From Acidimicrobiaceae bacterium (GTDB taxonomy: Bacteria > Actinomycetota > Acidimicrobiia > Acidimicrobiales > RAAP-2): a stretch of DNA of 64,000 bases. The stretch's first letter is position 1, and each line of letters starts with the position of its first letter. The DNA lies in contig PKXA01000069.1 in assembly GCA_003133325.1 (NCBI GenBank), positions 25,885 through 89,884 of the forward strand, given 5' to 3'. Below the pieces are notes generated by a model. The model was not told the DNA's origin. It saw nothing but the letters and a program-made list of their open reading frames with translations, and ran no database searches. Of this stretch, positions 8,685 to 16,498 are shown piece after piece. Position numbers and translations under genes: made by a program.

Positions 8685-9017
8685 GTGTCAGAGGTCATCA
8701 CAGTCGTGGAGAACATGGACATGCCCGGTGAAACGCACCAGATCATCCAAGACATCGACGCCGACACTGTCATGGCGTTGCTCCAAGTGCTGCTCGATCC
8801 GCCCGACGGGGACGACTTGGGCACCGCCACCATGGCCGACCTCGGCATCGACGGCCGCGACGCGTTGGACTTGTGGCAAGCGGTGTGCGAAGAGTTCGGC
8901 GAACGCACAATGGGCTCGGAGATCGATCCTAATCTGATCGATCCGACAATGACCGTGGTGGCCGCGGCCGCGGCCATGGCTGCCGAACTAGCCAACGGTT
9001 GCCATCATGGCCTCTGA
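8685..9017 (+). CDS. Small acidic protein resembling an acyl carrier protein without its serine
   Basis: An acidic protein of 110 residues from the GTG at 8685 (possibly leaderless), or 100 from the ATG at 8715 / 98 from the ATG at 8721, which has GGAG nine bases upstream. The central block DLGIDGRDALDLWQAV and the following helix CEEFGE recall the ACP motif DLGxDSLD with helix II, but the phosphopantetheine serine position is alanine. The fold call is weak and made by eye. It overlaps the following membrane-protein gene by 11 bp and so is translated with it. It is probably controlled by the operator at 8653-8670. Function unknown. Confidence 0.6.
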   Translation: MSEVITVVENMDMPGETHQIIQDIDADTVMALLQVLLDPPDGDDLGTATMADLGIDGRDALDLWQAVCEEFGERTMGSEIDPNLIDPTMTVVAAAAAMAAELANGCHHGL

Positions 9018-10374
9018 GGCTGTGCCCCCGGCACCGAGCGCGGGAGCGTGGCAGGGACGTCCGGCCGGGCTCCCGAGCGGGATCCCACCGCCTTCAGTGC
9101 CGCTGAGTTTTCTCGCCGCTGCGTCCCTCGGGCTGGTGGCGTGTGGCGCTGCCCTGATCTGGTCACGGGCCTACGGGGTCGTGGACCCCACCGACGACCA
9201 GGTGGTCGCAGCAGCCCATTTCGCCATGTTGGCGACCCTCTCGATGGGAGTGCTCGGGGCAATCCATCAGTTCACACCGGTGATCACCCAACGGCCGTTG
9301 CGCTCGGTGCGGCTTTCCCGCGCCACATTCCTGACCTGGCTGGCTGGTGCGTGGTTGCTGCCATTCGGCTTTGCCACCCAGCAGGAGCACGTTGTCGAGA
9401 CCGGAGGGGCATTCGCCGCGTTGGCTGTCACCTTGTTAGTGGTCAATATTGCCGCACCATTGTCGGTGCAGGGAAAAGGGGCCCCGGTAACAGGCCTGCG
9501 TTTTGCCATCGCCGGATTTGTGGTGACTGCCTGTTTCGGGGTTGTCTACGTCATCGACCGTCAGGGAAACTGGTTCGACCTCACCGGGCATGTGGTCTTG
9601 GCCCACGCCTGCGTCGGGCTGTTTGCCTGGTTGGGACTCGCCTACGTCAGCGTGTCGGAGAAGCTCTGGCCGATGTTCCTCCTCGCCCATGTTCCGGGTC
9701 GACGCCGTTCGGCGTGGCTTGCCGTATGGGCAGTTCCGAGCGGGGTACTCCTGCTTTCGCCCGGGCTGCTCTTCGGCGTGGTTTGGCTCGCGTGGTTCGG
9801 GGCGGCGATCCTGGCAGTCGGGCTCGGTGCGCACCTCTTCTCCTTGATGATGCACATCCGGTATCGCCGACGTAAAGCCGATCTGCACTTGCTGTTCGTG
9901 ATCACGTCGGCAGTCTGGTTGGTCGTCGGTGCCGCCCTCGCTCTTGCGGCAGAGATGATCATCGGCCGACATCATCATGTCGGCGTCGCATTGGTGGCAG
10001 CAGCAGTGGCGGCGTTCAGTGGCTGGCTGCTCATTGCCCTGGTGGGCCACGCGCACAAAGTCGTTCCTTTCATCCTGTGGTCAGCGCTTCGCGGGCGCGG
10101 TGTCGCGAAGAAGGCGGACGGGACGCCGCTCATGTTCGCCGATCTCTACGACCACCGTTGGGCCGCCATTGTCTACGGACTCGTCACCGCAGGTGTTGCC
10201 GCCGTCTGCCTGGGTTTCGCCGCGTCCATTGCGATCGCCATCGCAATTGGAGGGGGCCTGTTCATCGCCACTGGGCTCTGCATTGCCGCGAACCTCTCTG
10301 CGGCACCGCTTCGACTGCTTTCTGCCCCGCGCGCCGACCGCCTCGTCAGAGCGGAAGAGCGGACGGCTCCCTGA
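9007..10374 (+). CDS. Polytopic membrane protein, NnrS / heme-copper-oxidase subunit I-like
   Basis: A 455-residue protein with about 12 hydrophobic segments. Histidines sit in membrane-embedded contexts: AAHFAMLATLSMGV, GAIHQFTPVI, GHVVLAHACVGL and VGHAHKVVPF. This pattern is like NnrS and the NO-reductase/heme-copper-oxidase subunit I superfamily, which bind heme in the membrane; a copper-site cross-link motif is not seen. NnrS proteins protect against nitrosative stress. The start overlaps the ACP-like gene by 11 bp. The convergent hemerythrin-DUF2249 gene follows after a hairpin. The exact family needs a profile search. Confidence 0.65.
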   Translation: MASEAVPPAPSAGAWQGRPAGLPSGIPPPSVPLSFLAAASLGLVACGAALIWSRAYGVVDPTDDQVVAAAHFAMLATLSMGVLGAIHQFTPVITQRPLRSVRLSRATFLTWLAGAWLLPFGFATQQEHVVETGGAFAALAVTLLVVNIAAPLSVQGKGAPVTGLRFAIAGFVVTACFGVVYVIDRQGNWFDLTGHVVLAHACVGLFAWLGLAYVSVSEKLWPMFLLAHVPGRRRSAWLAVWAVPSGVLLLSPGLLFGVVWLAWFGAAILAVGLGAHLFSLMMHIRYRRRKADLHLLFVITSAVWLVVGAALALAAEMIIGRHHHVGVALVAAAVAAFSGWLLIALVGHAHKVVPFILWSALRGRGVAKKADGTPLMFADLYDHRWAAIVYGLVTAGVAAVCLGFAASIAIAIAIGGGLFIATGLCIAANLSAAPLRLLSAPRADRLVRAEERTAP

Positions 10375-10500
10375 TCTCTTTGCACGGCACAAGTGCCCGA
10401 GAACAGTGACTACGGCCTGACGTGGCCCCTACACTGCACAGGCGCAACCTGTCGGCGCCGATGATCGGGTACATGCCTTCGCGCAGTACCACGCCGCACT

Positions 10501-10522
10501 CTTGCGTGCGTACGTATGCAAG
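10501..10522. terminator. Near-palindromic hairpin between convergent genes
   Basis: This 22-bp near-palindrome pairs completely in RNA if two G-U pairs are allowed (CTTGCGTGCG with CGTATGCAAG around a TA centre). It lies between the convergent membrane-protein gene and the hemerythrin fusion gene and can serve both. Confidence 0.55.
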
Positions 10523-10532
10523 GTTGCCATCC

Positions 10533-11771
10533 TCAGGCTGCCGCCGGAACGGGTGGCCTTCCGATGCGCACCCGCCACATCTCAGGTCCGGATTCTAGAT
10601 AGTCCCAGGTGAAATCACCCAAATACTCGGCCTCGAACTGGTAGCGGAGCGGCTGGGGATCGTGATCGTTGACGAGGACGAATCCTTCCCCGGGCGAAAG
10701 GTTGCCATAGGTGGCGAAGATCACATCGTGGCGCTGTCCGTGGGGAAGGACGCGCACGTCCAACTCCTGTTCCCCTGAACCTTCGGACACGTTGGATCCA
10801 CCAGGGGCTGCACCGTCGGGCGACGGCCTTCCAATGCGCACCCGCCACACCTCAGGTCCGGACTCGACCGCGTCCCAGGTGAACTCGCCAGCGTGTTCGG
10901 CCTCGAACTGGTAGCGGAGCGGCTTGGGATCGTGGTCGTTGACGAGCACGTAGCCGGTTTCGGGAGCGAGTCCGTGGTACGCGGCGAAGATCATCTCGTG
11001 GCGCTGTGCAGGCGCCAGATGGCGCACGTCGAGCTCACGATCCGCGGCAGCGCCACTGCCCTCCTCCGGCGAGTGGAACGCGACCGGCTCACTGGTCACC
11101 AGCCTCACGAGCCGGTGCAGGCTTGCGGTGGTCCTGACGGCGAGCGCCGGTCTGGGGGTCCGCAGCGCGGCCCATGCCGACGCGACAAGCTTGCACGCCC
11201 GATCGCCGTGACCGGCATTTGCCAGATCACTCGCCGCCTCCAACAGTAGCGACAGCACCACCGCTTCGGAATCAGGCGACGACGCATCCTCGACGAATGG
11301 GGCCTCCTGGGCCTCTTCGGTCAGTCGGTGCATCTGCACCAACAGCTGTGCCAGGTCGACATCGTCATCCTCCAGGAGTACTGGGAGCAGCAGATCGTTC
11401 TCCTTGTTGACGTGAGTGGTGAAGAGGGTACCGATCTGCATTGCCTGCTCGACTGCCGCAGGGGCCGTTGCCGCATTGGCCAGCGACTCGGCGGCCGAGG
11501 TGAGGACACGGTGCTCGGCAGTCATCTTGTCCACCGTGTCGGCAAGGTCGGCACGGACCCCGGCGACACGGTAGATGCTGTGTTCTTCCGCCACCGCGTG
11601 GGGGAGCACTTCCTCCGCGAGGTAGGCGACCAGTGCAGCCACCGCCGGTTCGTAGGCGATGCCGCTCTCCACGGCCCCAACGAGGGCGGCGATCCGGACA
11701 CCCACGTGCTCGTCCAGGGCGCGGTGGTGCTGGAGCATCGCATCGAAAGCTTCGGTCTGAGTGATCGTCAT
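10533..11771 (-). CDS. Hemerythrin domain fused to two tandem DUF2249 domains
   Basis: A 412-residue protein from the ATG at 11771 (GAGGAG nine bases upstream; an in-frame TTG at 11780 is too close to it). The N-terminal hemerythrin (about residues 1-140) shows the metal-ligand pattern HHRALDEH, LPHAVAEEHSIY, AEHRVL and THVNKENDLLLP. An alpha-helical linker follows. Two DUF2249 copies then occur (about residues 250-310 and 340-405), each with LDVR, QRH, VLVNDHDP and PLRYQFEAE. Hemerythrins bind O2 or NO at a di-iron site. The tandem DUF2249 copies are so alike in DNA that they look like a recent duplication. It is divergent from a DUF4149-like gene across a perfect palindromic operator. Confidence 0.9.
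   Translation of the reverse strand: MTITQTEAFDAMLQHHRALDEHVGVRIAALVGAVESGIAYEPAVAALVAYLAEEVLPHAVAEEHSIYRVAGVRADLADTVDKMTAEHRVLTSAAESLANAATAPAAVEQAMQIGTLFTTHVNKENDLLLPVLLEDDDVDLAQLLVQMHRLTEEAQEAPFVEDASSPDSEAVVLSLLLEAASDLANAGHGDRACKLVASAWAALRTPRPALAVRTTASLHRLVRLVTSEPVAFHSPEEGSGAAADRELDVRHLAPAQRHEMIFAAYHGLAPETGYVLVNDHDPKPLRYQFEAEHAGEFTWDAVESGPEVWRVRIGRPSPDGAAPGGSNVSEGSGEQELDVRVLPHGQRHDVIFATYGNLSPGEGFVLVNDHDPQPLRYQFEAEYLGDFTWDYLESGPEMWRVRIGRPPVPAAA
10556..11036 (-). repeat. Internal direct repeat encoding two DUF2249 copies
   Basis: Segments 10556-10769 and 10825-11036 are about 210 bp each and highly similar (for example both contain tcgaactggtagcggagcgg). The 55-bp linker between them encodes a Gly/Ser-rich stretch. 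The similarity covers the whole DUF2249 domain. Confidence 0.8.
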
Positions 11772-11834
11772 GGTGTCCAACTCCTCTTTCGGTTCCTACC
11801 GCGACCGGTCTGGGTACCGGGACGCTCTTCACCT

Positions 11835-11858
11835 TTATTCTAGTATCGATTAGAATAA
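11835..11858. promoter_or_regulatory. Perfect 24-bp palindromic operator with -10 hexamers on both strands (regulon site 2)
   Basis: TTATTCTA-N8-TAGAATAA with perfect 8-bp arms and an ATCGAT core. Each arm contains TAGAAT on one strand, a 5/6 match to the -10 consensus, so one palindrome could carry the -10 elements of both divergent genes. A dimeric repressor bound here would block both. Confidence 0.75.
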
Positions 11859-11885
11859 TGTCATGACGGACAAGGGAGAAGCAAG

Positions 11886-12359
11886 ATGTTGGCGACAAGT
11901 GCACCGCTGGTAGCCGTCGAGTTGATCTCCGCGTCCATCTGGGTGGGCGGCATGGCCTGCCTCGCCATCGTCGCCAAAGCGGCGCGAGGTGTCCTCGACG
12001 AGTCATCCCAGGTGGCATTCTTCCGTGCGGTCGGCCGCCGGTACGGAATCGTCGGCACCGCGTCGTTGCTCATCGCCATCGCTGCCGGCCTGGCGCTCTC
12101 CTGGCCACCATCCTCATGGTCGAGAACCATTGATGCCGCCGTAGTGCTGGCTGGTGTCCTCGTTGTCGCGACAATTGTGGGGATGATGCAGGCGCGGGCG
12201 ATGACCGCCCTCCGCCGCAAAGTGATCACAAACCCCGGGGACAGTGCGACTGAGGGCGCGCTGCGTCGAGGTCGGTTGCTGGCCAACGGCATCCGTGGCC
12301 TGATGGCACTGATGACTCTCGCCATTGTCATCCTCGCGGCATTCGCCGTCGCTCACTGA
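11886..12359 (+). CDS. Four-helix membrane protein (DUF4149/CopD-like)
   Basis: A 157-residue protein with four hydrophobic segments (about residues 5-30, 55-75, 83-103 and 135-157). The motif SIWVGGMACLAIVA in helix 1 and FFRAVGRRYGIVG before helix 2 resemble DUF4149 and CopD-type membrane proteins, some of which bind heme or copper. The ATG at 11886 follows AGGGAG. It is divergent from the hemerythrin-DUF2249 gene and shares the palindromic operator with it, so the two are probably co-regulated. The substrate is unknown. Confidence 0.65.
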   Translation: MLATSAPLVAVELISASIWVGGMACLAIVAKAARGVLDESSQVAFFRAVGRRYGIVGTASLLIAIAAGLALSWPPSSWSRTIDAAVVLAGVLVVATIVGMMQARAMTALRRKVITNPGDSATEGALRRGRLLANGIRGLMALMTLAIVILAAFAVAH

Positions 12360-12554
12360 CGGTTCGACAAAGCGCGCATTACGCCTTGCCCCGGCCAGGA
12401 GCCTCGACGGCGTGAGCGGATCAGATCGATGGCGGCCCGAGGCGCATTTGGATGTCGCTGAAGACGAGCGACTTCGTCGACGGCCCCGGCTTGTTGTCGC
12501 CCGACGCTCCCCGGTCCTCCCCTGCCTCTGGGCTCCCTGGGGGCAACGACGCGG

Positions 12555-13112
12555 TCATTGGGTAGTGGTACCGCCGAAAGCGAAGTCGGCGAGCCGCTTC
12601 AAGGCGCCCAGACCTCGCGAAACGGTGCCGTCGGTCAAGACCAACATGGGCACCACTGGCCGATCGAATCCGAGCCACTCGCTGCGCCATTGCTCCGCGG
12701 TGGGAGTCAGAGCCGGAGCCGGACAGTCCAACCCACGCAGTACGATCGCATCACCGATGTCCAGGTCCCGCACCCAGAGCGCGTCAAAGAGTCGGGCCCG
12801 GAGTCGATCGGCGCCGTCGCCGGTCATTGCGGAGAACCCAGCAACCGCCAGTGCCGTGTTGGGCTGCACGGTCGGCGACGACGCCTCATACGTTTCTCCC
12901 CCACGCAGTAGGCCCCGAATCTCTTCGAGCTCCCGATCGAACAGTGCAGCCAGCTCTCCGACGACCGGCTCTCCCTGTATCGGAACATCGGGATCGTGGA
13001 CGACAGCGCGCCACTCCACGCCGGCGACACCCAACTCAACCAGGCGGTCTACCCGCCTGCTGGCCAGAAGGCTGTAGGGACAGTTGAAGGACCCGTAGAC
13101 CACGAGCTTCAT
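12555..13112 (-). CDS. DsbA-family thioredoxin-like protein
   Basis: A 185-residue protein. The N-terminus MKLVVYGSFNCPYS is a thioredoxin-fold strand-helix start with a single active-site cysteine (CPYS instead of CxxC), as in the HCCA-isomerase/DsbA group. A helical insertion (about residues 60-130) and a cis-Pro loop near RPVVPMLVLTDG (about residue 155) follow. No signal peptide is apparent, so it is probably cytoplasmic. It lies 38 bp downstream of the COG2345-type regulator gene on the same strand and is probably in its operon. It may act on thiols or glutathione-like adducts; this is inference. Confidence 0.75.
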   Translation of the reverse strand: MKLVVYGSFNCPYSLLASRRVDRLVELGVAGVEWRAVVHDPDVPIQGEPVVGELAALFDRELEEIRGLLRGGETYEASSPTVQPNTALAVAGFSAMTGDGADRLRARLFDALWVRDLDIGDAIVLRGLDCPAPALTPTAEQWRSEWLGFDRPVVPMLVLTDGTVSRGLGALKRLADFAFGGTTTQ

Positions 13113-13150
13113 GTCCTACCTCCTCGGACTCATATTGGTACCGTTCGGGC

Positions 13151-13819
13151 TTACCCCTGCGCCGATACCGGATCGCGCTTGAGAACGAGCCGACATCCTG
13201 CGCGGTGCGGGTCTTTGGCTGTAAGGCGGTCCACCGTCAATCCGCCGAGGCCTTGGGCGAGCCCCTCGGCGAGACCGAGGTGGAGCTGGCAGACTGTGCC
13301 AGGGTTGCCGGTAGCAACCTCCTCAAACGGACAGCGCGCCAGTACGAAGTCGACTTGGCGACCTCGCTCGCTCCGGGTCGGGCGGAAGCCACCTCGGATC
13401 AGCTCCCGCTCCATGGTGTCGACGGAGTCGCCGATACCCGAGCACTCGTTCGCTCGTTGCAGACCTTCTTGACGGCCCACCTCACGGGAGCTCAGGTCGT
13501 GCTTCACTGCCTCACCCAGCAATCCGGCGAGCCACGCATACGGCCCTGATGTCTCCCACTTCCCGGCCGCCTCAGGGTGCAACCGATAGAGCAGGCGTGG
13601 ACGACCCGGACTGTCACGGGCTTCGACCTCTTCGACGACCAGGTCAGCGTCCTTCAGCACGGCGAGATGCTGGCGCACCGCGTTGTGGTTCAATTCGACA
13701 TACGTGGTCAGCTCCGCCACGCCGACCGGTCGGTCGGAATCGACGATGTAGCGGAACAGGCGATAGCGAGTCGGATCCCCGAGTGCCCGCGCCTCGCGTT
13801 GAATTGCGTTCGTGTCCAT
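13151..13819 (-). CDS. COG2345/SufR-like Fe-S HTH regulator, candidate controller of the TTCTA-N8-TAGAA regulon
   Basis: A 222-residue protein from the ATG at 13819 (AGGAG five bases upstream). The N-terminal winged HTH (about residues 5-85) has ALGDPTRYRLFRYIV and ELNHNAVRQHLAVLKDADLV. The C-terminal half has cysteines at CPFEEVATGNPGTVC and AGC, which in SufR-type proteins bind an Fe-S cluster; cluster binding here is inferred. The gene has operator site 3 (13859-13876) just upstream, pointing to autoregulation, and is followed by the DsbA-like gene. A broken copy of the same family lies immediately upstream (13931-14120). Confidence 0.85.
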   Translation of the reverse strand: MDTNAIQREARALGDPTRYRLFRYIVDSDRPVGVAELTTYVELNHNAVRQHLAVLKDADLVVEEVEARDSPGRPRLLYRLHPEAAGKWETSGPYAWLAGLLGEAVKHDLSSREVGRQEGLQRANECSGIGDSVDTMERELIRGGFRPTRSERGRQVDFVLARCPFEEVATGNPGTVCQLHLGLAEGLAQGLGGLTVDRLTAKDPHRAGCRLVLKRDPVSAQG

Positions 13820-13858
13820 GCGTCTCCTCACGATGCCCCTCAGTGGGACACGTCAGAG

Positions 13859-13876
13859 TTCTAGTCTATACCAGAA
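13859..13876. promoter_or_regulatory. Operator TTCTA-N8-CAGAA (regulon site 3)
   Basis: It sits 40 bp upstream of the regulator gene start at 13819. It has the same 5-8-5 layout as sites 1, 2, 4 and 5. On the minus strand a TATAGA -10-like element lies inside the site. Confidence 0.65.
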
Positions 13877-13930
13877 GAACTAGCCTCTATGTGAACCCCC
13901 GTGTGCTGCAGCAGGGCGCTGGACGGCAGG

Positions 13931-14120
13931 TCAGAGGTCGGGGATCTCGACCTCGTCGACCACGAGGCCCATGGCTCTGCGTATGCCGAGATGCTGGCGC
14001 ACGACGTTGTGGTTGAGGTGTGCAAAAGTCGGTGAATTCGGCTACACCAGCCAGTCGAGCCGCCTCGGTCACATGGCAAAGAGACAACGGTAGGCCGGAT
14101 CTCCAGGCACCCGCGGTTCA
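13931..14120 (-). pseudogene. Degraded copy of the COG2345-type HTH domain
   Basis: Minus-strand pieces align to the N-terminal HTH of the intact regulator: GDPAYRCLF (intact GDPTRYRLF), then two in-frame stops, then HLNHNVVRQHLGI and GLVVDEVEIPDL followed by TGA (13931-13933). The C-terminal cysteine domain is missing. It is a relic of a tandem duplication of the neighbouring regulator gene, or of a related one. Confidence 0.75.
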
Positions 14121-14161
14121 CGTTGCACGCCTGCTTCCACCGAGCACCTCCCGAGGTGCTC

Positions 14162-14186
14162 TTCTAGCGTACGCCAGAACTATATA
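14162..14186. promoter_or_regulatory. Operator TTCTA-N8-CAGAA with adjacent -10 TATATA (regulon site 4)
   Basis: The operator half-sites are 14162-14166 and 14175-14179. TATATA at 14181-14186 is a good -10 for the plus-strand DUF3565-DUF1971 gene starting at 14269. A bound repressor would cover the -35/-10 spacer. Confidence 0.65.
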
Positions 14187-14268
14187 TAGCTCCGGTCTGT
14201 GATCCAAGACGATCAGTGGGCGCTGGTTCAGTGGCATTCCCAGGCGCCTGTGCCACTACTCTGGACCT

Positions 14269-14913
14269 GTGGAACAAACGATCACGGGGTTCCACCTCGA
14301 CGAGGAGAGCGACTGGGTCGCCGAATTGTCGTGCTGGCACAACCAGCACGTACGGCACCAACCGCCATTCCAGCTCCGGCCGTGGGTCATCCATGTCGAG
14401 GGTCGAGCGGCGAAGATCGGAGCGCCGCTCGATTGCCCTCTCTGCGATCGTGCCGAGCTTCCAGAGGGCCTCCGTCTGGCCCGATCCAGCCCGGAATGGG
14501 ATCAGCTGACCGTCCCCGCGGGCCTGCTCCGTGCCCACCGTGTGGCAAACAGTACCTGGGGGTTGATTCGGATTCGCGACGGAAGGCTGCAGTTTGTGAT
14601 GGCGAGCAATCCAGCCCTCGATGTCGCCTTGGACTCCACGTCCACACAAGCGATTCCTCCAAGTGTCCAACATCACGTGAAGCCACTCGGTCCGGTCCGG
14701 TTTTCGATCGATTTCCTCGTCGGCAGTGAGCGCGGTGGCGTCGGTGAGCATCGAGATGGACCGACGAGAGGTCACGCACGTGATGGAGGCCGGGGCATCC
14801 CCGACGAAGGTGGTGATCCGGCCTGCTGGGCCGGGTTGATCTGCCCCGAGTGCGGGTCGGTGGCCGATGGGAGTCCCCACCGACCGGGGTGTCCGAGAGG
14901 GTCACCCTCGTGA
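14269..14913 (+). CDS. DUF3565-DUF1971 fusion with a zinc-ribbon-like tail
   Basis: A 214-residue protein from a GTG start (GTGGAACAAACG). Residues 1-70 match DUF3565: ITGFHLDEESDWVAELSC, NQHVRH, CPLCDRAELPEG. Residues 72-155 match DUF1971 (cupin-like, seen in TehB-type tellurite proteins): PEWDQLTVPAGLLRAHRV, WGLIRI and PLGPVRFSIDFL. A 60-residue tail ends in ACWAGLICPECG and HRPGC, a zinc-ribbon-like set of cysteines that may once have been a separate small gene, since no in-frame start precedes it. Function unknown; the operator upstream puts it in the same regulon as the hemerythrins. Confidence 0.75.
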   Translation: MEQTITGFHLDEESDWVAELSCWHNQHVRHQPPFQLRPWVIHVEGRAAKIGAPLDCPLCDRAELPEGLRLARSSPEWDQLTVPAGLLRAHRVANSTWGLIRIRDGRLQFVMASNPALDVALDSTSTQAIPPSVQHHVKPLGPVRFSIDFLVGSERGGVGEHRDGPTRGHARDGGRGIPDEGGDPACWAGLICPECGSVADGSPHRPGCPRGSPS

Positions 14914-15009
14914 CCGGTGTCCCAGGCAGAGCCGACCGGCACAAACCACCTCGTCGGGCGAGACGTGGACACCGGCGCCGCCATGCGCACCACGTGGTCG
15001 CAGCGTCAG

Positions 15010-15972
15010 ATGGCTGAACTCTCCACTCCATGGTCGCGAGCCCTGCGGCTCGGTGCCCCGATCCTGAACGCCCCGATGGGAGGCGTGGCCGGAGGTGAGC
15101 TGGCCTCCGCCGTGTCTCGTGCGGGCGGGCTCGGAATGGTCGGGATTGGAAGTGCCGGATCGATGGCGCTCTTGGAACGGGAGGCCGCCCGTCCACGCGA
15201 TGCCGGACTTCCTTTCGGGATCGGCTTGCTCGACTGGGCAGTGGCCGGCGAGCCTCGACTCCTCGACGTGGCTATCGGCACCTCTCCGGTCCTGATCTCC
15301 GTGAGCTTCGGGGATGCATGGCCTTGGGTGGAGCGGGTCCGAGACGCAGGGATCACGACGGCTGCCCAGATCGCAGACGTGGAGAGCGCCCGGCGGGCGG
15401 CCGATGCCGGTCTCGAGGTACTGGTGGCCCGAGGGGCCGAGGGCGGAGGCCACGGCGAACCGCTGGTCGGCACGCTCCCGCTCCTCGAAGGCGTGCTCAA
15501 TGTGGTGTCGGTCCCGGTGCTGGCTGCGGGAGGTATCTCCTCGCCCCGGGGGCTCGCCGCGGTCCTGGCCGCCGGTGCGTCCGGCGCCTGGCTGGGCACG
15601 GCGTTCGCGGCCTGCCCGGAATCGCTGGCATCCGATGCCGCCCGGTCGGCACTCGTGGCCGCTTCGGGCACCGACACGGTCACCACACGGGTCTTCGACG
15701 TGGCGCTCGGCTACCCGTGGCCCGCCCGGTATCCCGAGCGGGTCCTCCGGAACGGGTTCTGGGAACGTTGGGAAGGACACGAGGACCAGCTCTCTGCAGA
15801 CTCCGACGCGCTGTCGGAATTCATTGCGGCCCGGGAGCGTGGAGACTTCGGCTATATCCATATCGACGCCGGGGAGGGTGTCGGGGACCTCACCGCGGTC
15901 AGGGCTGCATCCGAGGTGATCGAGCAACTGTGCACGGGCGCCGCTGATCTCCTGGGCCGTTGGACGTCGTGA
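15010..15972 (+). CDS. Nitronate monooxygenase family FMN-dependent oxidoreductase
   Basis: A 320-residue TIM-barrel protein from the ATG at 15010. Longer in-frame starts (GTG 14917, ATG 14983) add an unrelated-looking N-terminus, and no start has a clear ribosome-binding site. The family blocks are LGAPILNAPMGGVAGGELA, VARGAEGGGHGE, VPVLAAGGISSPRG and GASGAWLGTAF (FMN phosphate binding). Members oxidise alkyl nitronates or act as enoyl/flavin reductases. In this nitrate-related setting a role against nitro compounds is possible but not shown. Confidence 0.85.
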   Translation: MAELSTPWSRALRLGAPILNAPMGGVAGGELASAVSRAGGLGMVGIGSAGSMALLEREAARPRDAGLPFGIGLLDWAVAGEPRLLDVAIGTSPVLISVSFGDAWPWVERVRDAGITTAAQIADVESARRAADAGLEVLVARGAEGGGHGEPLVGTLPLLEGVLNVVSVPVLAAGGISSPRGLAAVLAAGASGAWLGTAFAACPESLASDAARSALVAASGTDTVTTRVFDVALGYPWPARYPERVLRNGFWERWEGHEDQLSADSDALSEFIAARERGDFGYIHIDAGEGVGDLTAVRAASEVIEQLCTGAADLLGRWTS

Positions 15973-16096
15973 GCCACCCTGGGATCACCGGAGGATCTGG
16001 GCAACACCACGTGCGTTGGGTCCCCAATTGGAACCTTCGGCCCCTGGTGTCCGGTGGCCGCGAAGCGGACAGCGTGCGGCATTGCCAGCACCATCC

Positions 16097-16470
16097 ATGG
16101 AGATCCTCAACCCTGCAGAATGCTCGGCGCTATTCAGCGGGGTACCGGTAGGTCGAATCGCCATCACGGTCAGCGCGTTTCCGGTCATCCTGCCCGTCAA
16201 CTTCGTCGTCACTTATGGCGACATCTTCCTCCGCACTGACCGGGGAACCAGGCTTCCGCAGCCATGTCAAGAGCCGTTGTCGCATTCGAGGTCGACTCGT
16301 ACGAGCCCGACGGGCGCTCAGGTTGGGGCGTGATGGCACAAGGCATGGCATGCGAGGTCACCGATCCGCCAACTCTCGAGAAGATCCACAATTCTGGGAT
16401 CAAGGCGTGGGTAGTGGACGGTCAGGCCGAGCATGTGGTGTGCCTCAGTGGACGCCATTCCAGCACCTAG
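16097..16470 (+). pseudogene. Frameshifted pyridoxamine-5'-phosphate-oxidase-like protein
   Basis: The first frame, from the ATG at 16097, reads MEILNPAECSALFSGVPVG, ITVSAFPVILPVNFVV and RTDRGTR, the start of a PNPOx-like flavin-binding protein. After about 16250 the similarity continues in another frame (SRAVVAFEVDSYEPDGRSGW through to TAG at 16470). A single frameshift therefore breaks an otherwise complete gene of about 125 codons. A sequencing error is an alternative explanation. Confidence 0.75.
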
Positions 16471-16498
16471 TGCCGTCCCCGATCATGAGGGGCTGATA

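Noticed and set aside
12421..12690. 89-codon minus-strand frame after the DUF4149-like gene
   Set aside because: It overlaps the end of the DsbA-like gene in another frame and has no family features.
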